Both the position numbers and the translations under genes were made by a program. The notes beneath the pieces were generated by a model, which saw only the letters and a list, made by a program, of their open reading frames with translations, was not told the origin of the DNA and ran no database searches. From Acidobacteriota bacterium (GTDB taxonomy: Bacteria; Acidobacteriota; Thermoanaerobaculia; Multivoradales; JAHEKO01), in contig SBFI01000400.1 in assembly GCA_006227875.1 (NCBI GenBank), positions 1-9,704 on the forward strand: a DNA stretch of 9,704 bases. The letters run 5' to 3'. Below, piece after piece: positions 1-5,703 of the stretch (within the stretch, counting starts at the first letter, position 1; every line of letters starts with the position of its first letter).

Positions 1-240
1 GCCCAGCGGGGAAAGCTCACCGTTCAGGCCTCGCTGGCTCCGGACGCGGAGCGGGCGATCAATCGGCTCGACAAGACCCTACGCCGGCTGGTCTGGGTCA
101 TCCTGGCCGCGGCTACCCTGATCGCGGGGCTGCTCGTCTATCTGGGGCTTCCGGAAGAGCCCTGGGGTTGGGTGCTGATGGCCGCCTCGGGTGTCCTGCT
201 CGTCTGGGCCTTTCTGCCCGGATGGGGTGCCAGGGGATAG
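1..240 (+). CDS. C-terminal end of a probable ABC1/UbiB (AarF)-family protein (partial)
   Basis: Frame 1 is open from the first base to TAG at 238-240 and gives the last 79 residues of a protein. A polar stretch beginning AQRGKLTVQ and running through an Arg/Asp-rich helix (about residues 1-30) is followed by two hydrophobic helices (about 32-51 and 57-72), then a short basic end. This layout, a GKL segment, an amphipathic helix, then two C-terminal membrane helices, is the usual end of ABC1/UbiB atypical kinases, which support ubiquinone or other quinone and isoprenoid lipid metabolism at the membrane. The kinase domain itself lies outside the window, so the assignment rests on tail architecture only; another two-helix membrane protein is possible. 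The next gene is on the same strand 46 bases downstream. Confidence 0.55.
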   Translation, partial: AQRGKLTVQASLAPDAERAINRLDKTLRRLVWVILAAATLIAGLLVYLGLPEEPWGWVLMAASGVLLVWAFLPGWGARG

Positions 241-286
241 CCCGGCAGCCGGTCGTCTTGTAGTAGCCTCTGCCGCCAGTAGAGCG

Positions 287-1018
287 ATGTCCAAGACACC
301 CAGCAATACATTGTCGTCAACGGGGGAGGGTCGTCGGACTCCGATGCGGGCACCGCGTCGCGACGAGATCGCCGCCCACACCATCGAGGTGCTGAGCCTG
401 GGGCCCTCCTACAAGGCCGACCTGTTGCTGGTCGATCTCGGCGAAGGTCCCATGGTGGTCAAGGATTTTGGTGGCAAACCATGGTGGTCGCGGTTTGGCG
501 GCCTGTTCCAGACCTTTCAGGAGCATCGGGCCTATCGCTGGCTCGGTCCACTGCCCTGTATTCCCGCCTTTATCGGCAAGATCGACTCTCTTGCCCTGGC
601 GGTCGAGAGGGTGGAGGGGCAGATGCTGGTGCAAGCCCCCGACCGCTTCGAGAATGGGCGCCTCTACCTCCACCGTATACGAGCGATCATGGACCAGTTC
701 CGCGAGCTGGGTTTCTTTCATCTGGACATCCGGGGATACAAGAACGTCATGGTGCGGCCGGATGGCGAGCTGGTGGCGCTGGATCTGGAGGGCTCCTTCT
801 GGGTACGACCGGGGTCCCTGCTGGCCCGGTTGCTGGATCCCTGGTCGTTGCGGATCTACAAGCAAGCCCTGCTCAAGTGGAAGGGACTCCTGACCGAGGG
901 GCGGTCGTCCGATGTCAGGAGGACAAGGCTGAGGGCCACCATCCAGCAGCTGCGGATGCCCCACCGGTGGTTCCTCAGCCGAGAGGAGCGACGGCGCCGG
1001 CACAAGTCCGAGCCCTAG
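287..1018 (+). CDS. Small atypical kinase-fold protein (RIO/lipopolysaccharide-kinase-like)
   Basis: A 243-residue protein with a minimal protein-kinase-like layout. VVKDF carries a candidate ATP-binding lysine (K59), E79 could be the helix-C glutamate, FFHLDIRGYKNVMV (H145, D147, N153) resembles a catalytic loop, and VALDLEGS (D166) sits where the metal-binding DFG aspartate is expected. There is no signal peptide, and the C-terminus is very basic (REERRRRHK). The size and HxD...N...D pattern suit RIO, KdkA/WaaP or aminoglycoside-phosphotransferase-type kinases; the substrate cannot be told. Asp147 to Asn153 is six residues rather than the usual five. The start is uncertain: ATG 287 is the first ATG after the upstream stop but has no clear ribosome site, while ATG 344 (19 residues shorter) has GGAGG about 16 bases upstream. 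An earlier start at 191 would overlap the upstream gene and is unlikely. If the upstream gene is an ABC1 kinase, two kinase-fold genes lie in tandem. Confidence 0.7.
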   Translation: MSKTPSNTLSSTGEGRRTPMRAPRRDEIAAHTIEVLSLGPSYKADLLLVDLGEGPMVVKDFGGKPWWSRFGGLFQTFQEHRAYRWLGPLPCIPAFIGKIDSLALAVERVEGQMLVQAPDRFENGRLYLHRIRAIMDQFRELGFFHLDIRGYKNVMVRPDGELVALDLEGSFWVRPGSLLARLLDPWSLRIYKQALLKWKGLLTEGRSSDVRRTRLRATIQQLRMPHRWFLSREERRRRHKSEP

Positions 1019-1027
1019 GTCACAATC

Positions 1028-1045
1028 CGTAACCAATCAGTTACC
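1028..1045. promoter_or_regulatory. Distal copy of the GGTAAC-N6-GTTACC operator
   Basis: CGTAAC-CAATCA-GTTACC matches the two operator copies near the arsR start in 11 of 12 arm positions, with the same six-base spacer. It begins ten bases after the kinase stop codon and about 95 bases upstream of the arsR -35 box. It could be an auxiliary repressor site acting by looping, or a relic. I see no good promoter of its own around it. Confidence 0.6.
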
Positions 1046-1047
1046 AT

Positions 1048-1139
1048 AAAGCTTCGACAGAGGCCCGGCAAAGGGTGACGGAGGCGGGTCGCGAACGGCC
1101 TCGAAGCCCGCAGGCAGCTGGTCTTATTGTCCGGAAAGC
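1048..1139. other. Intergenic stretch with inverted repeats upstream of the arsR promoter
   Basis: No ORF with coding character is seen here. CTTCGA-caga-GGCC (1051-1065) can pair with GGCCTCGAAG (1097-1106) apart from a four-base bulge, and GCGGG (1084-1088) can pair with CCCGC (1107-1111); the two pairings interleave and would be alternatives. No T-run follows, so a Rho-independent terminator for the kinase gene is not supported. AAAGCTT occurs at 1048-1054 and again at 1135-1141 next to the -35 box. Confidence 0.35.
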
Positions 1140-1168
1140 TTGACGGTGGTCGATTCGCTACTTATACT
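1140..1168 (+). promoter_or_regulatory. Sigma70-type promoter of the arsR-decarboxylase pair
   Basis: TTGACG (1140-1145) and TATACT (1163-1168) are separated by exactly 17 bases, each close to the consensus hexamer. The predicted transcript start, near 1174-1176, falls inside the palindrome at 1169-1186. A bound repressor would therefore block initiation. Confidence 0.75.
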
Positions 1169-1186
1169 GGTAACTAGATGGTTACT
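1169..1186. promoter_or_regulatory. Proximal operator O1 (GGTAAC-TAGATG-GTTACT)
   Basis: An 18-base palindrome with six-base arms (one mismatch) and a six-base spacer, starting on the base after the -10 hexamer. It covers the expected transcription start. The centre-to-centre distance to the next copy is 40 bases, a little under four helical turns. Confidence 0.72.
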
Positions 1187-1213
1187 CAATATTTTCAGCC
1201 ATTTTATAGGTAA
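1178..1213 (+). CDS. Possible 11-codon leader peptide before arsR
   Basis: An ATG inside operator O1 opens MVTQYFQPFYR and stops at TAA 1211-1213, five bases before the arsR ATG. The predicted transcript start is only a few bases upstream, so the message would be nearly leaderless and no ribosome site precedes it. It begins MVT like the arsR product only because both ATGs lie inside copies of the same operator. It may be a by-product of operator duplication, or may couple translation to arsR. Confidence 0.25.
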   Translation: MVTQYFQPFYR

Positions 1214-1226
1214 CTAAATGGTTACC
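1209..1226. promoter_or_regulatory. Operator O2 overlapping the arsR start codon (GGTAAC-TAAATG-GTTACC)
   Basis: A perfect six-base-arm palindrome with a six-base spacer. The arsR start codon (1218-1220) occupies the end of the spacer and codons 2-3 are part of the right arm. A protein bound here would act as a roadblock just inside the gene. Confidence 0.72.
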
Positions 1227-1601
1227 ATTAGATCCAATCAGAACGCCGCATTCCGAGCCCTGGCCGATCCCACACGGCGCGATATTCTGGTGCTGCTCGA
1301 AAAGGGCGCGCTGTCGGTTGGTGAGATCGCCCTCGAGTTTCCGGTGAGTCGGCCGGCAATCTCGAAGCATCTACGTATCCTGGAGCAGGCCGGGCTGGTA
1401 TCCGAGGTGCGGGAGGGGAGACGCCATGTCTACCAGGTGGATGCGGGGCCGCTGACGGAGGTCTACGGCTGGCTCGACCACTTTCGGCCGGTCAAGACCG
1501 CGCCGGTGGCCAAAAAGAAGATCCGCAAGGCGAAGCCGGCCGCACCGCCGGTGAGAAAAGCCCCACCTGTGGCGGTCGAGGACGGCTGGAAGCAGTGGTA
1601 G
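1218..1601 (+). CDS. ArsR-family winged-helix repressor with a basic Pro/Ala/Lys tail
   Basis: A 127-residue DNA-binding protein. Residues 10-90 form the ArsR winged helix: FRALADPTRRDIL (12-24), recognition helix SRPAISKHLRIL (44-55) and wing EVREGRRHVYQV (63-74). It has no cysteine and no metal-binding motif of the classical ELCVCD type, so it fits the broad non-metal ArsR group with the ALADPTRR signature rather than arsenic or zinc sensors. Residues 92-127 are a low-complexity Lys/Ala/Pro tail ending in WKQW, which makes it longer than the usual 95-115 residues. The start at ATG 1218 is the only in-frame ATG near the domain start and has a weak TAGGT seven to eight bases upstream. It very likely binds the GGTAAC-N6-GTTACC copies around its own promoter and controls itself and the decarboxylase 33 bases downstream. 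The effector is unknown. Confidence 0.9.
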   Translation: MVTIRSNQNAAFRALADPTRRDILVLLEKGALSVGEIALEFPVSRPAISKHLRILEQAGLVSEVREGRRHVYQVDAGPLTEVYGWLDHFRPVKTAPVAKKKIRKAKPAAPPVRKAPPVAVEDGWKQW

Positions 1602-1617
1602 GCCCGCCATTCGGGCT
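1602..1617 (+). other. Small hairpin between arsR and the decarboxylase gene
   Basis: GCCCG (1602-1606) pairs with CGGGC (1612-1616) across a five-base loop, beginning immediately after the arsR stop codon. No T-run follows, so it is not a convincing terminator. It could modulate message stability or passage into the next gene. Confidence 0.3.
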
Positions 1618-1634
1618 AAACTGAATGCTGCGCC

Positions 1635-3080
1635 ATGTTGTTTCTCGACAAAGAGACCCGAGAAAGGCTCTGGACCAGGGTTACCCAGGCGCTCGAGGAC
1701 TACGCCGAAGAGGTGGAAAAGGGGAGGGTAACGCCACAGCTCGAGCCGGGCAGGATTCGGGATCTACTCGAGCCTTTCGACTTCTCGAAGCCCCACGACC
1801 CTTTGGCGGCGGTCGATTTCATCGTCGAGGGTCTCCACGAGTATCAGACCCACACCCCACATCCCCGTTACTACGGTCTGTTCAACCCGGCACCCACCAC
1901 CATGGGGGTGGCCGCCGACAGCCTGGTAGCGGGATTCAATCCCCAGCTGGCGGCCTGGAGTCACAGCCCCTTCGCCATCGAGATGGAGAGGCATCTGGTC
2001 GCCTCTTTTGCCGAGAGGTTTGGCTACCGACCCGAGCAGGCCGAGGGGACATTTGCCACCGGTGGCGCCGAGGCAAATCACACGGCGGTGCTCACCGCCT
2101 TGACGCGCGCCTTTCCGGAATACCTGCGCCACGGCGTCAAGTCGCTGCGCGCGCAACCGGTTCTCTACATCTCCTCGGAAGGACACGACTCGCTCGCCAA
2201 GGCGGCGCGGATGTGCGGGCTGGGCACCGAGGCGGTGCGCGAGATCGCCGTCGACAGCAGCCTGCGTATGAGCACCGACCTCCTCCGGCAACAGATCCAG
2301 GAGGATCTGGAGGAGGGCTTTGCCCCCTTTCTCATCGTGGCGACCGCCGGCACGACCGGCGCCGGGACCATCGATCCGTTGCCGGAGCTGGTGGAGATCG
2401 CCGCCGGCGAGGGGATCTGGCTGCATGTCGATGCCGCCTGGGGAGGGGCTGCCGTCTTGGTGCCCGAGCTCGGTGCCGCATTGGAGGGCATCGAGCAATC
2501 GGATTCGATCACCTTCGATGCCCACAAGTGGCTGTCGGTGCCGATGGGGGCCGGTCTCTACCTCACCCGCCACCCGCAGATCCTCGAGCGAACCTTCAAG
2601 GTGGCGGCGGATTACATGCCCAAGGAGGCGGCCGACCTGGATGTCACCGACCCCTACGCCGTCACCATGCAGTGGTCGCGGCGGTTTATCGGGCTCAAGG
2701 TATTTCTCTCACTGGCGGTGGCAGGCTGGCAGGGCTACGAGGAGGCGATTCGCCATCAGACGGCGATGGGCAACGAGCTACGGCAGGAGCTGGGCAGCCA
2801 CGGCTGGCGGGTGGTCAACGAGACACCGTTGCCGGTGGTCTGCTTTGTGGATCGCACCCGCCCCAACGGTGACTCACCCGAGTTTCTCGACCAGATCTCC
2901 CGCACCATCGTCGATGCCGGCGAAGCGTGGATCTCGACCGCGCGTCTGGGCGCCCATGGCACCGCCCTGCGGGCCTGTATCACCAATTTCCGCACCGGCT
3001 CGGAGGACATCGCGGCCCTGGTGTCGGCCCTGAACCGGGCACGGTCGAGCCTTCCCAGCCCGACGACTTCTGATTCGTAG
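1635..3080 (+). CDS. Group II PLP-dependent amino-acid decarboxylase
   Basis: A 481-residue cytosolic enzyme of fold type I. The family (aromatic amino acid, glutamate, histidine and diaminobutyrate decarboxylases) removes the alpha-carboxyl of an amino acid as CO2 to give an amine. All core features are present: phosphate-binding GGAEANHTA (143-151), H184 in the GHDSLAKAA segment where the ring-stacking histidine sits, HVDAAWGG with D266 for the pyridine nitrogen, and DAHKW with the Schiff-base lysine K298. Y341 in TDPYAVTMQWSRRF matches the mobile-loop tyrosine typical of true decarboxylases. The length is normal. The substrate cannot be inferred: the N-terminal HPRYYGLFNPAPTTMG segment is shared across the family. 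ATG 1635 gives a family-like N-terminus but has no obvious ribosome site, so translation may depend on arsR. No signal peptide and no clear downstream terminator are seen; the gene ends 60 bases from the convergent permease gene. Confidence 0.9.
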   Translation: MLFLDKETRERLWTRVTQALEDYAEEVEKGRVTPQLEPGRIRDLLEPFDFSKPHDPLAAVDFIVEGLHEYQTHTPHPRYYGLFNPAPTTMGVAADSLVAGFNPQLAAWSHSPFAIEMERHLVASFAERFGYRPEQAEGTFATGGAEANHTAVLTALTRAFPEYLRHGVKSLRAQPVLYISSEGHDSLAKAARMCGLGTEAVREIAVDSSLRMSTDLLRQQIQEDLEEGFAPFLIVATAGTTGAGTIDPLPELVEIAAGEGIWLHVDAAWGGAAVLVPELGAALEGIEQSDSITFDAHKWLSVPMGAGLYLTRHPQILERTFKVAADYMPKEAADLDVTDPYAVTMQWSRRFIGLKVFLSLAVAGWQGYEEAIRHQTAMGNELRQELGSHGWRVVNETPLPVVCFVDRTRPNGDSPEFLDQISRTIVDAGEAWISTARLGAHGTALRACITNFRTGSEDIAALVSALNRARSSLPSPTTSDS

Positions 3081-3140
3081 ACTCGCGTCCCTCGCCGGCG
3101 TCTGTGCTGCCTTGAACCGGGGGAGGGTGGACACCTGTTG

Positions 3141-3920
3141 TCAGCCGAAGGCAACCGACAGCCAGATACGAGCGGCGGCGACTGCAATCAGCACGGCCAG
3201 TGCTCGCCTCAATGCCAGGACCGGAACCCTGCGGCTGACCCGGCTGCCCACATACGCAGCCAAAGGGACGGTCAGTACCAGCGGCACAGCTAGCAGCCAC
3301 TCGATCTGACCGGTGAAGGCTTTGCCCAGAAATCCGGCTGCTGTAGAGAGAAGAACGATGGCCAGGTTGCTGCCGATAGCGATCCGCGTCGAGATATGAA
3401 CAAAGGATGTCATCAGCGGGATGAGGATGAACGAGCCGCCCTGGCCCACGAGGCCACCCAGGAGGCCGACTCCGGAGGCGGTGCCAACGGCTCGCCAACG
3501 GCTGAATTCCAGACGCTCGACGTCGGGCCGCTCGCTGTCGTGCTTCATGGGCACGAGCATCAGGGCCGCTGCGCTGAGCGCCAGACCGCCGAAAACCACC
3601 AACAGCAAGTCGTTCGACACCAACTTTGCACCAGCACCACCTATCAACGCAGCCACAAAGATGCTGGTCCCCATGTACAGGACCAGGCGGCGGGAGACGA
3701 ACTGGAACTTGTGGTGGGTGAGGGCACCCGAGATACAAGCGGCGAGGCCCTGGACGATGGTCAAGCCGGCTACCACTCTCATGGTCAGCGGCTCGAGGTG
3801 AAAGAGCTGTGGCGTATACAGCAACAGCGGCGCCATGATGATTCCGCCGCCGATACCCAACAAGCCCGAGAGGAACCCGGTCAGCACCCCGAGTGCGGCG
3901 ATGAGGAGAAGGAGCTCCAT
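3141..3920 (-). CDS. TauE/SafE-family anion permease, last gene of the selD operon
   Basis: A 259-residue inner-membrane protein with about seven to eight hydrophobic helices arranged as an internal repeat. GFLSGLLGIGGGIIMAPLLL (15-34) starts the first half and GLLGGLVGQGGSFILIPLM (152-170) starts the second. This glycine-rich duplicated motif is the hallmark of TauE/SafE (DUF81) transporters, associated with sulfite, sulfonate and other sulfur-anion movement. A charged cytoplasmic loop (MKHDSERPDVERLEFSRW, 125-142) joins the halves. ATG 3920 is chosen because it lies one base beyond the selD stop codon and directly precedes the first helix; the longer in-frame extension would overlap selD. 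No Shine-Dalgarno is visible, so translation is probably coupled to selD. From its position a selenium oxyanion or sulfite is a reasonable guess for the substrate, but the sequence does not prove it, nor the direction of transport. Confidence 0.88.
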   Translation of the reverse strand: MELLLLIAALGVLTGFLSGLLGIGGGIIMAPLLLYTPQLFHLEPLTMRVVAGLTIVQGLAACISGALTHHKFQFVSRRLVLYMGTSIFVAALIGGAGAKLVSNDLLLVVFGGLALSAAALMLVPMKHDSERPDVERLEFSRWRAVGTASGVGLLGGLVGQGGSFILIPLMTSFVHISTRIAIGSNLAIVLLSTAAGFLGKAFTGQIEWLLAVPLVLTVPLAAYVGSRVSRRVPVLALRRALAVLIAVAAARIWLSVAFG

Positions 3921-3921
3921 G

Positions 3922-4971
3922 TCAAACGACAACCAGCGCCGGTGGACCGTCGACGACCTCGCCGACCCGCACGGCCGAAATCTCATCAGCGGCTGAGAGG
4001 TTGCTCAACAGCTCGTCGGCCTGAGAACCCGGAATCGAAAGCAGCAGACCACCCGAGGTCTGCGGGTCGAAAAGAAGCTGCTCTTCGGCCTTCGACAGCG
4101 TCGCCTCGATCTTCAGGTGTTCTTGCACCATCAAACGGTTGGGGAGATTGCTGCCGGTGCCTACACCCTTGCGATACATCTCGAGGGCTCCGGGGTAGAC
4201 CGGGAGGCTCGAGAATTCGAGACGAACCGTCGAGTCGGACCCCTGGGCGACCTCGAAGAGGTGGCCGGCGATGCCAAAGCCGGTGATGTCGGTACAGGCG
4301 TGAAGATCGAATGCCAGGGCCGTCTCCACCGCTTGCGCGTTGAGGGCCGCGACCGTGGGCAGCACCTCCCGTTCCAGCTCCTCAAAGCTCATCTTGCCGT
4401 CGCGGACGGCGTTGAACAGCACCCCCGTGCCCACCGGTTTGGTGAGGATCAGGGCGTCACCCGGGCGGGAGCCGGCGTTGGTGATGACCCGATTCGGGTG
4501 AACCGAGCCATGGACGCAGAGACCGTACTTGGGCTCCTCGTCATCTACCGTGTGACCGCCGACCAGAGAGGCTCCGGCTTCGGCCACTTTGTCGTGTCCG
4601 CCACGGAGGATCTCTTTGAGGATTCCCATGTCCAGGTGTTTGGCCGGGAACATCACCAGGTTGAGGGCGGTCAGGGGTCGGCCGCCCATGGAGTAGATGT
4701 CCGAGATGGAGTTGGCCGCCGCGATCTGGCCGAACCAGTACGGGTCGTCGACCGGTGGCGTGATGAAGTCGACTGTGCTGATGACCGCGAGCTCGTCGCT
4801 CATGCGGTAGACCGCAGCATCGTCCGCCGTTTCGATGCCGACGAGCAGATTGGGGTCGGATGGGGGAGCCAAACCTGCGAGCGCGTCCGACAGAGCCGTC
4901 GGACCGATTTTGGCCGCTCAACCGCAGGTTTGGGCCAGTCCGGTGAGGGTTTTCTTCTTGAGTATCGCCAT
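3922..4971 (-). CDS. selD: Selenophosphate synthetase SelD, itself a selenoprotein (Sec18, TGA at 4918-4920)
   Basis: Selenide, water dikinase makes selenophosphate from selenide and ATP; this is the selenium donor for Sec-tRNA and selenouridine synthesis. The frame from ATG 4971 to TGA 3922-3924 gives 349 residues, close to E. coli SelD (347), if the in-frame TGA at 4918-4920 is read as selenocysteine. The N-terminus reads TCG-Sec-AAKIGP: Sec18 aligns with catalytic Cys17 and K21 with essential Lys20 of E. coli. Further family motifs are GIETADDAAVYR (metal/ATP aspartates), VDDPYWFGQIAAANSISDIYSMGG, GGHTVDDEEPKYG, LTKPVGTG, TDITGFGIAGHL and LFDPQTSGG. The start is well supported: AAGGAG (4977-4982) lies five bases upstream. 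Calling the gene from the internal TTG at 4872 would lose the catalytic residues. A SECIS-like hairpin follows the TGA. The gene sits between the ArsR-rhodanese gene (21-base gap) and the permease gene (one-base gap). Confidence 0.95.
4869..4933 (-). repeat. 11-base perfect inverted repeat enclosing the selD UGA and SECIS
   Basis: CCAAACCTGCG on the message (4933-4923) is the exact reverse complement of CGCAGGTTTGG (4879-4869), with one further G-U pair inside. The UGA lies two bases inside the left arm, and the seven-pair SECIS hairpin sits in the middle. The TTTGGC end of the right arm could instead pair with GCCAAA (4914-4909) just after the UGA, so two lower-stem conformations are possible. 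Confidence 0.75.
4885..4904 (-). promoter_or_regulatory. Bacterial SECIS hairpin for Sec insertion in selD
   Basis: On the message strand GTCCGAC (4904-4898) and GTCGGAC (4891-4885) form a perfect seven-pair stem closed by the six-base loop GGCUCU (4897-4892). The loop begins 20 bases after the UGA and opens with two guanines, matching the bacterial SECIS pattern (G at the first loop positions, short distance from the UGA) as in E. coli fdhF. SelB would bind it to deliver Sec-tRNA. Confidence 0.85.
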
Positions 4972-4992
4972 GTGCTCTCCTTGTCTGGTGGG

Positions 4993-5664
4993 TCAGGGGT
5001 TGGTCTCGATTTCGAAGCCACGGTGCCGCCAATCGGATACGCCGTCCTCCAGCCGCACGGCGTCGAAACCGCGCTCTCGCAACAGCCGCACCGCGTCGAT
5101 CGACATGACGCAATAAGGCCCACGACAGTAGGCGACAATCTGTAGATCTCTGGGCAGCGCGCCGACGAGGTTCTTCAACTCGGTGATGGGTGCCGAAAGG
5201 GCTCCCGGGATGTGCCCGGCCTCGTACTCCTCGCGAGGTCGAACGTCGAGAACAACGGCTTCACCGTCGCGAACCCTGCCGATGAGCTCGCCGCGATCGA
5301 CCGGCTCGAGCGCCTCCTTCGACCGCAGGAATTCCTGCGTAATGGCCTCGACCTCGGCCAGACGCGACTCCGCCAGACTCCTCAGCTTCCAGTAGAGCTG
5401 GCAGACCTCTTCATCGGCCAGGCGGTAGGTCACAAAGGTGCCCCGCCGCTCGGTCTCTACCAGCTTTGCCCCGTGCAGCAGACGCAGGTGTTTCGAGGTG
5501 TTGGCAACACTCTGTCCCGCCTCACGGGCCAGCGATTCGACGGTTCTCGGCCCCTGGCACAGAAGATCCAACAGTTCCAGACGGGTGGCACTCGCAACTG
5601 CCTTGCCGACCCGGGCGAGCTGCTCATAGATGGCATCCTTGAAGTCGCGATTCGACAGATTCAA
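4993..5664 (-). CDS. ArsR-family regulator fused to a rhodanese domain
   Basis: A 223-residue two-domain protein. Residues 8-95 are an ArsR winged helix (ATRLELLDLL 26-35, recognition helix VANTSKHLRLL 53-63, wing ERRGTFVTYRL 72-82). Residues 120-221 are a rhodanese domain (VVLDVRPREEYEAGHIPGA 137-155; active-site loop CRGPYC with catalytic C180 and a second cysteine C185; LEDGVSDWRHRGFE near the end). Rhodaneses carry sulfane sulfur, or selenium, as a Cys persulfide or perselenide. C36 and C88 in the DNA-binding half could also take part in redox or persulfide sensing. I choose TTG 5664 because GGAG (5675-5672) lies seven bases upstream; an earlier TTG at 5682 would add six residues and lies within the operator. 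The gene is first in the selD operon. The fusion is a known architecture, but its ligand here is an inference. Confidence 0.9.
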   Translation of the reverse strand: MNLSNRDFKDAIYEQLARVGKAVASATRLELLDLLCQGPRTVESLAREAGQSVANTSKHLRLLHGAKLVETERRGTFVTYRLADEEVCQLYWKLRSLAESRLAEVEAITQEFLRSKEALEPVDRGELIGRVRDGEAVVLDVRPREEYEAGHIPGALSAPITELKNLVGALPRDLQIVAYCRGPYCVMSIDAVRLLRERGFDAVRLEDGVSDWRHRGFEIETNP

Positions 5665-5677
5665 GACCGATCTCCAT

Positions 5678-5703
5678 ATCAACTATTCAATCGAATAGTT
5701 GAT
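5678..5703. promoter_or_regulatory. Operator palindrome of the ArsR-rhodanese/selD operon
   Basis: ATCAACTATTC, four bases, GAATAGTTGAT: a perfect inverted repeat with 11-base arms. It overlaps the last bases of the -10 box, covers the predicted transcript start and ends just before the ribosome site. AT-rich interrupted palindromes of this kind are typical ArsR-family operators, so autorepression by the adjacent regulator is likely. Confidence 0.82.

Noticed and set aside
317..1036. A 239-codon - strand frame opposite the kinase-like gene
   Set aside because: It is antisense to a gene with a recognisable kinase-like pattern, and its own translation is His/Pro/Gln-rich and motif-free.
1625..2872. 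A long + strand frame overlapping the decarboxylase
   Set aside because: It is a shadow of the decarboxylase frame: low-complexity Gly/Arg-rich translation without motifs, while the 1635-3080 frame has every PLP-enzyme motif.
3081..3140. Terminator between the convergent decarboxylase and permease genes
   Set aside because: I looked for a GC-rich hairpin followed by a T-run on either strand and found none.
2874..3143. Possible second Sec codon: the TGA ending the permease gene, followed by an open frame
   Set aside because: The frame beyond runs antisense into the decarboxylase gene, the permease already has full length, and I see no SECIS-like hairpin after that TGA.
3396..5145. Long + strand frames opposite the permease and selD genes (3396-4286 and 4117-5145)
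   Set aside because: They are antisense to clearly coding genes, overlap each other and have no recognisable domains or ribosome sites.
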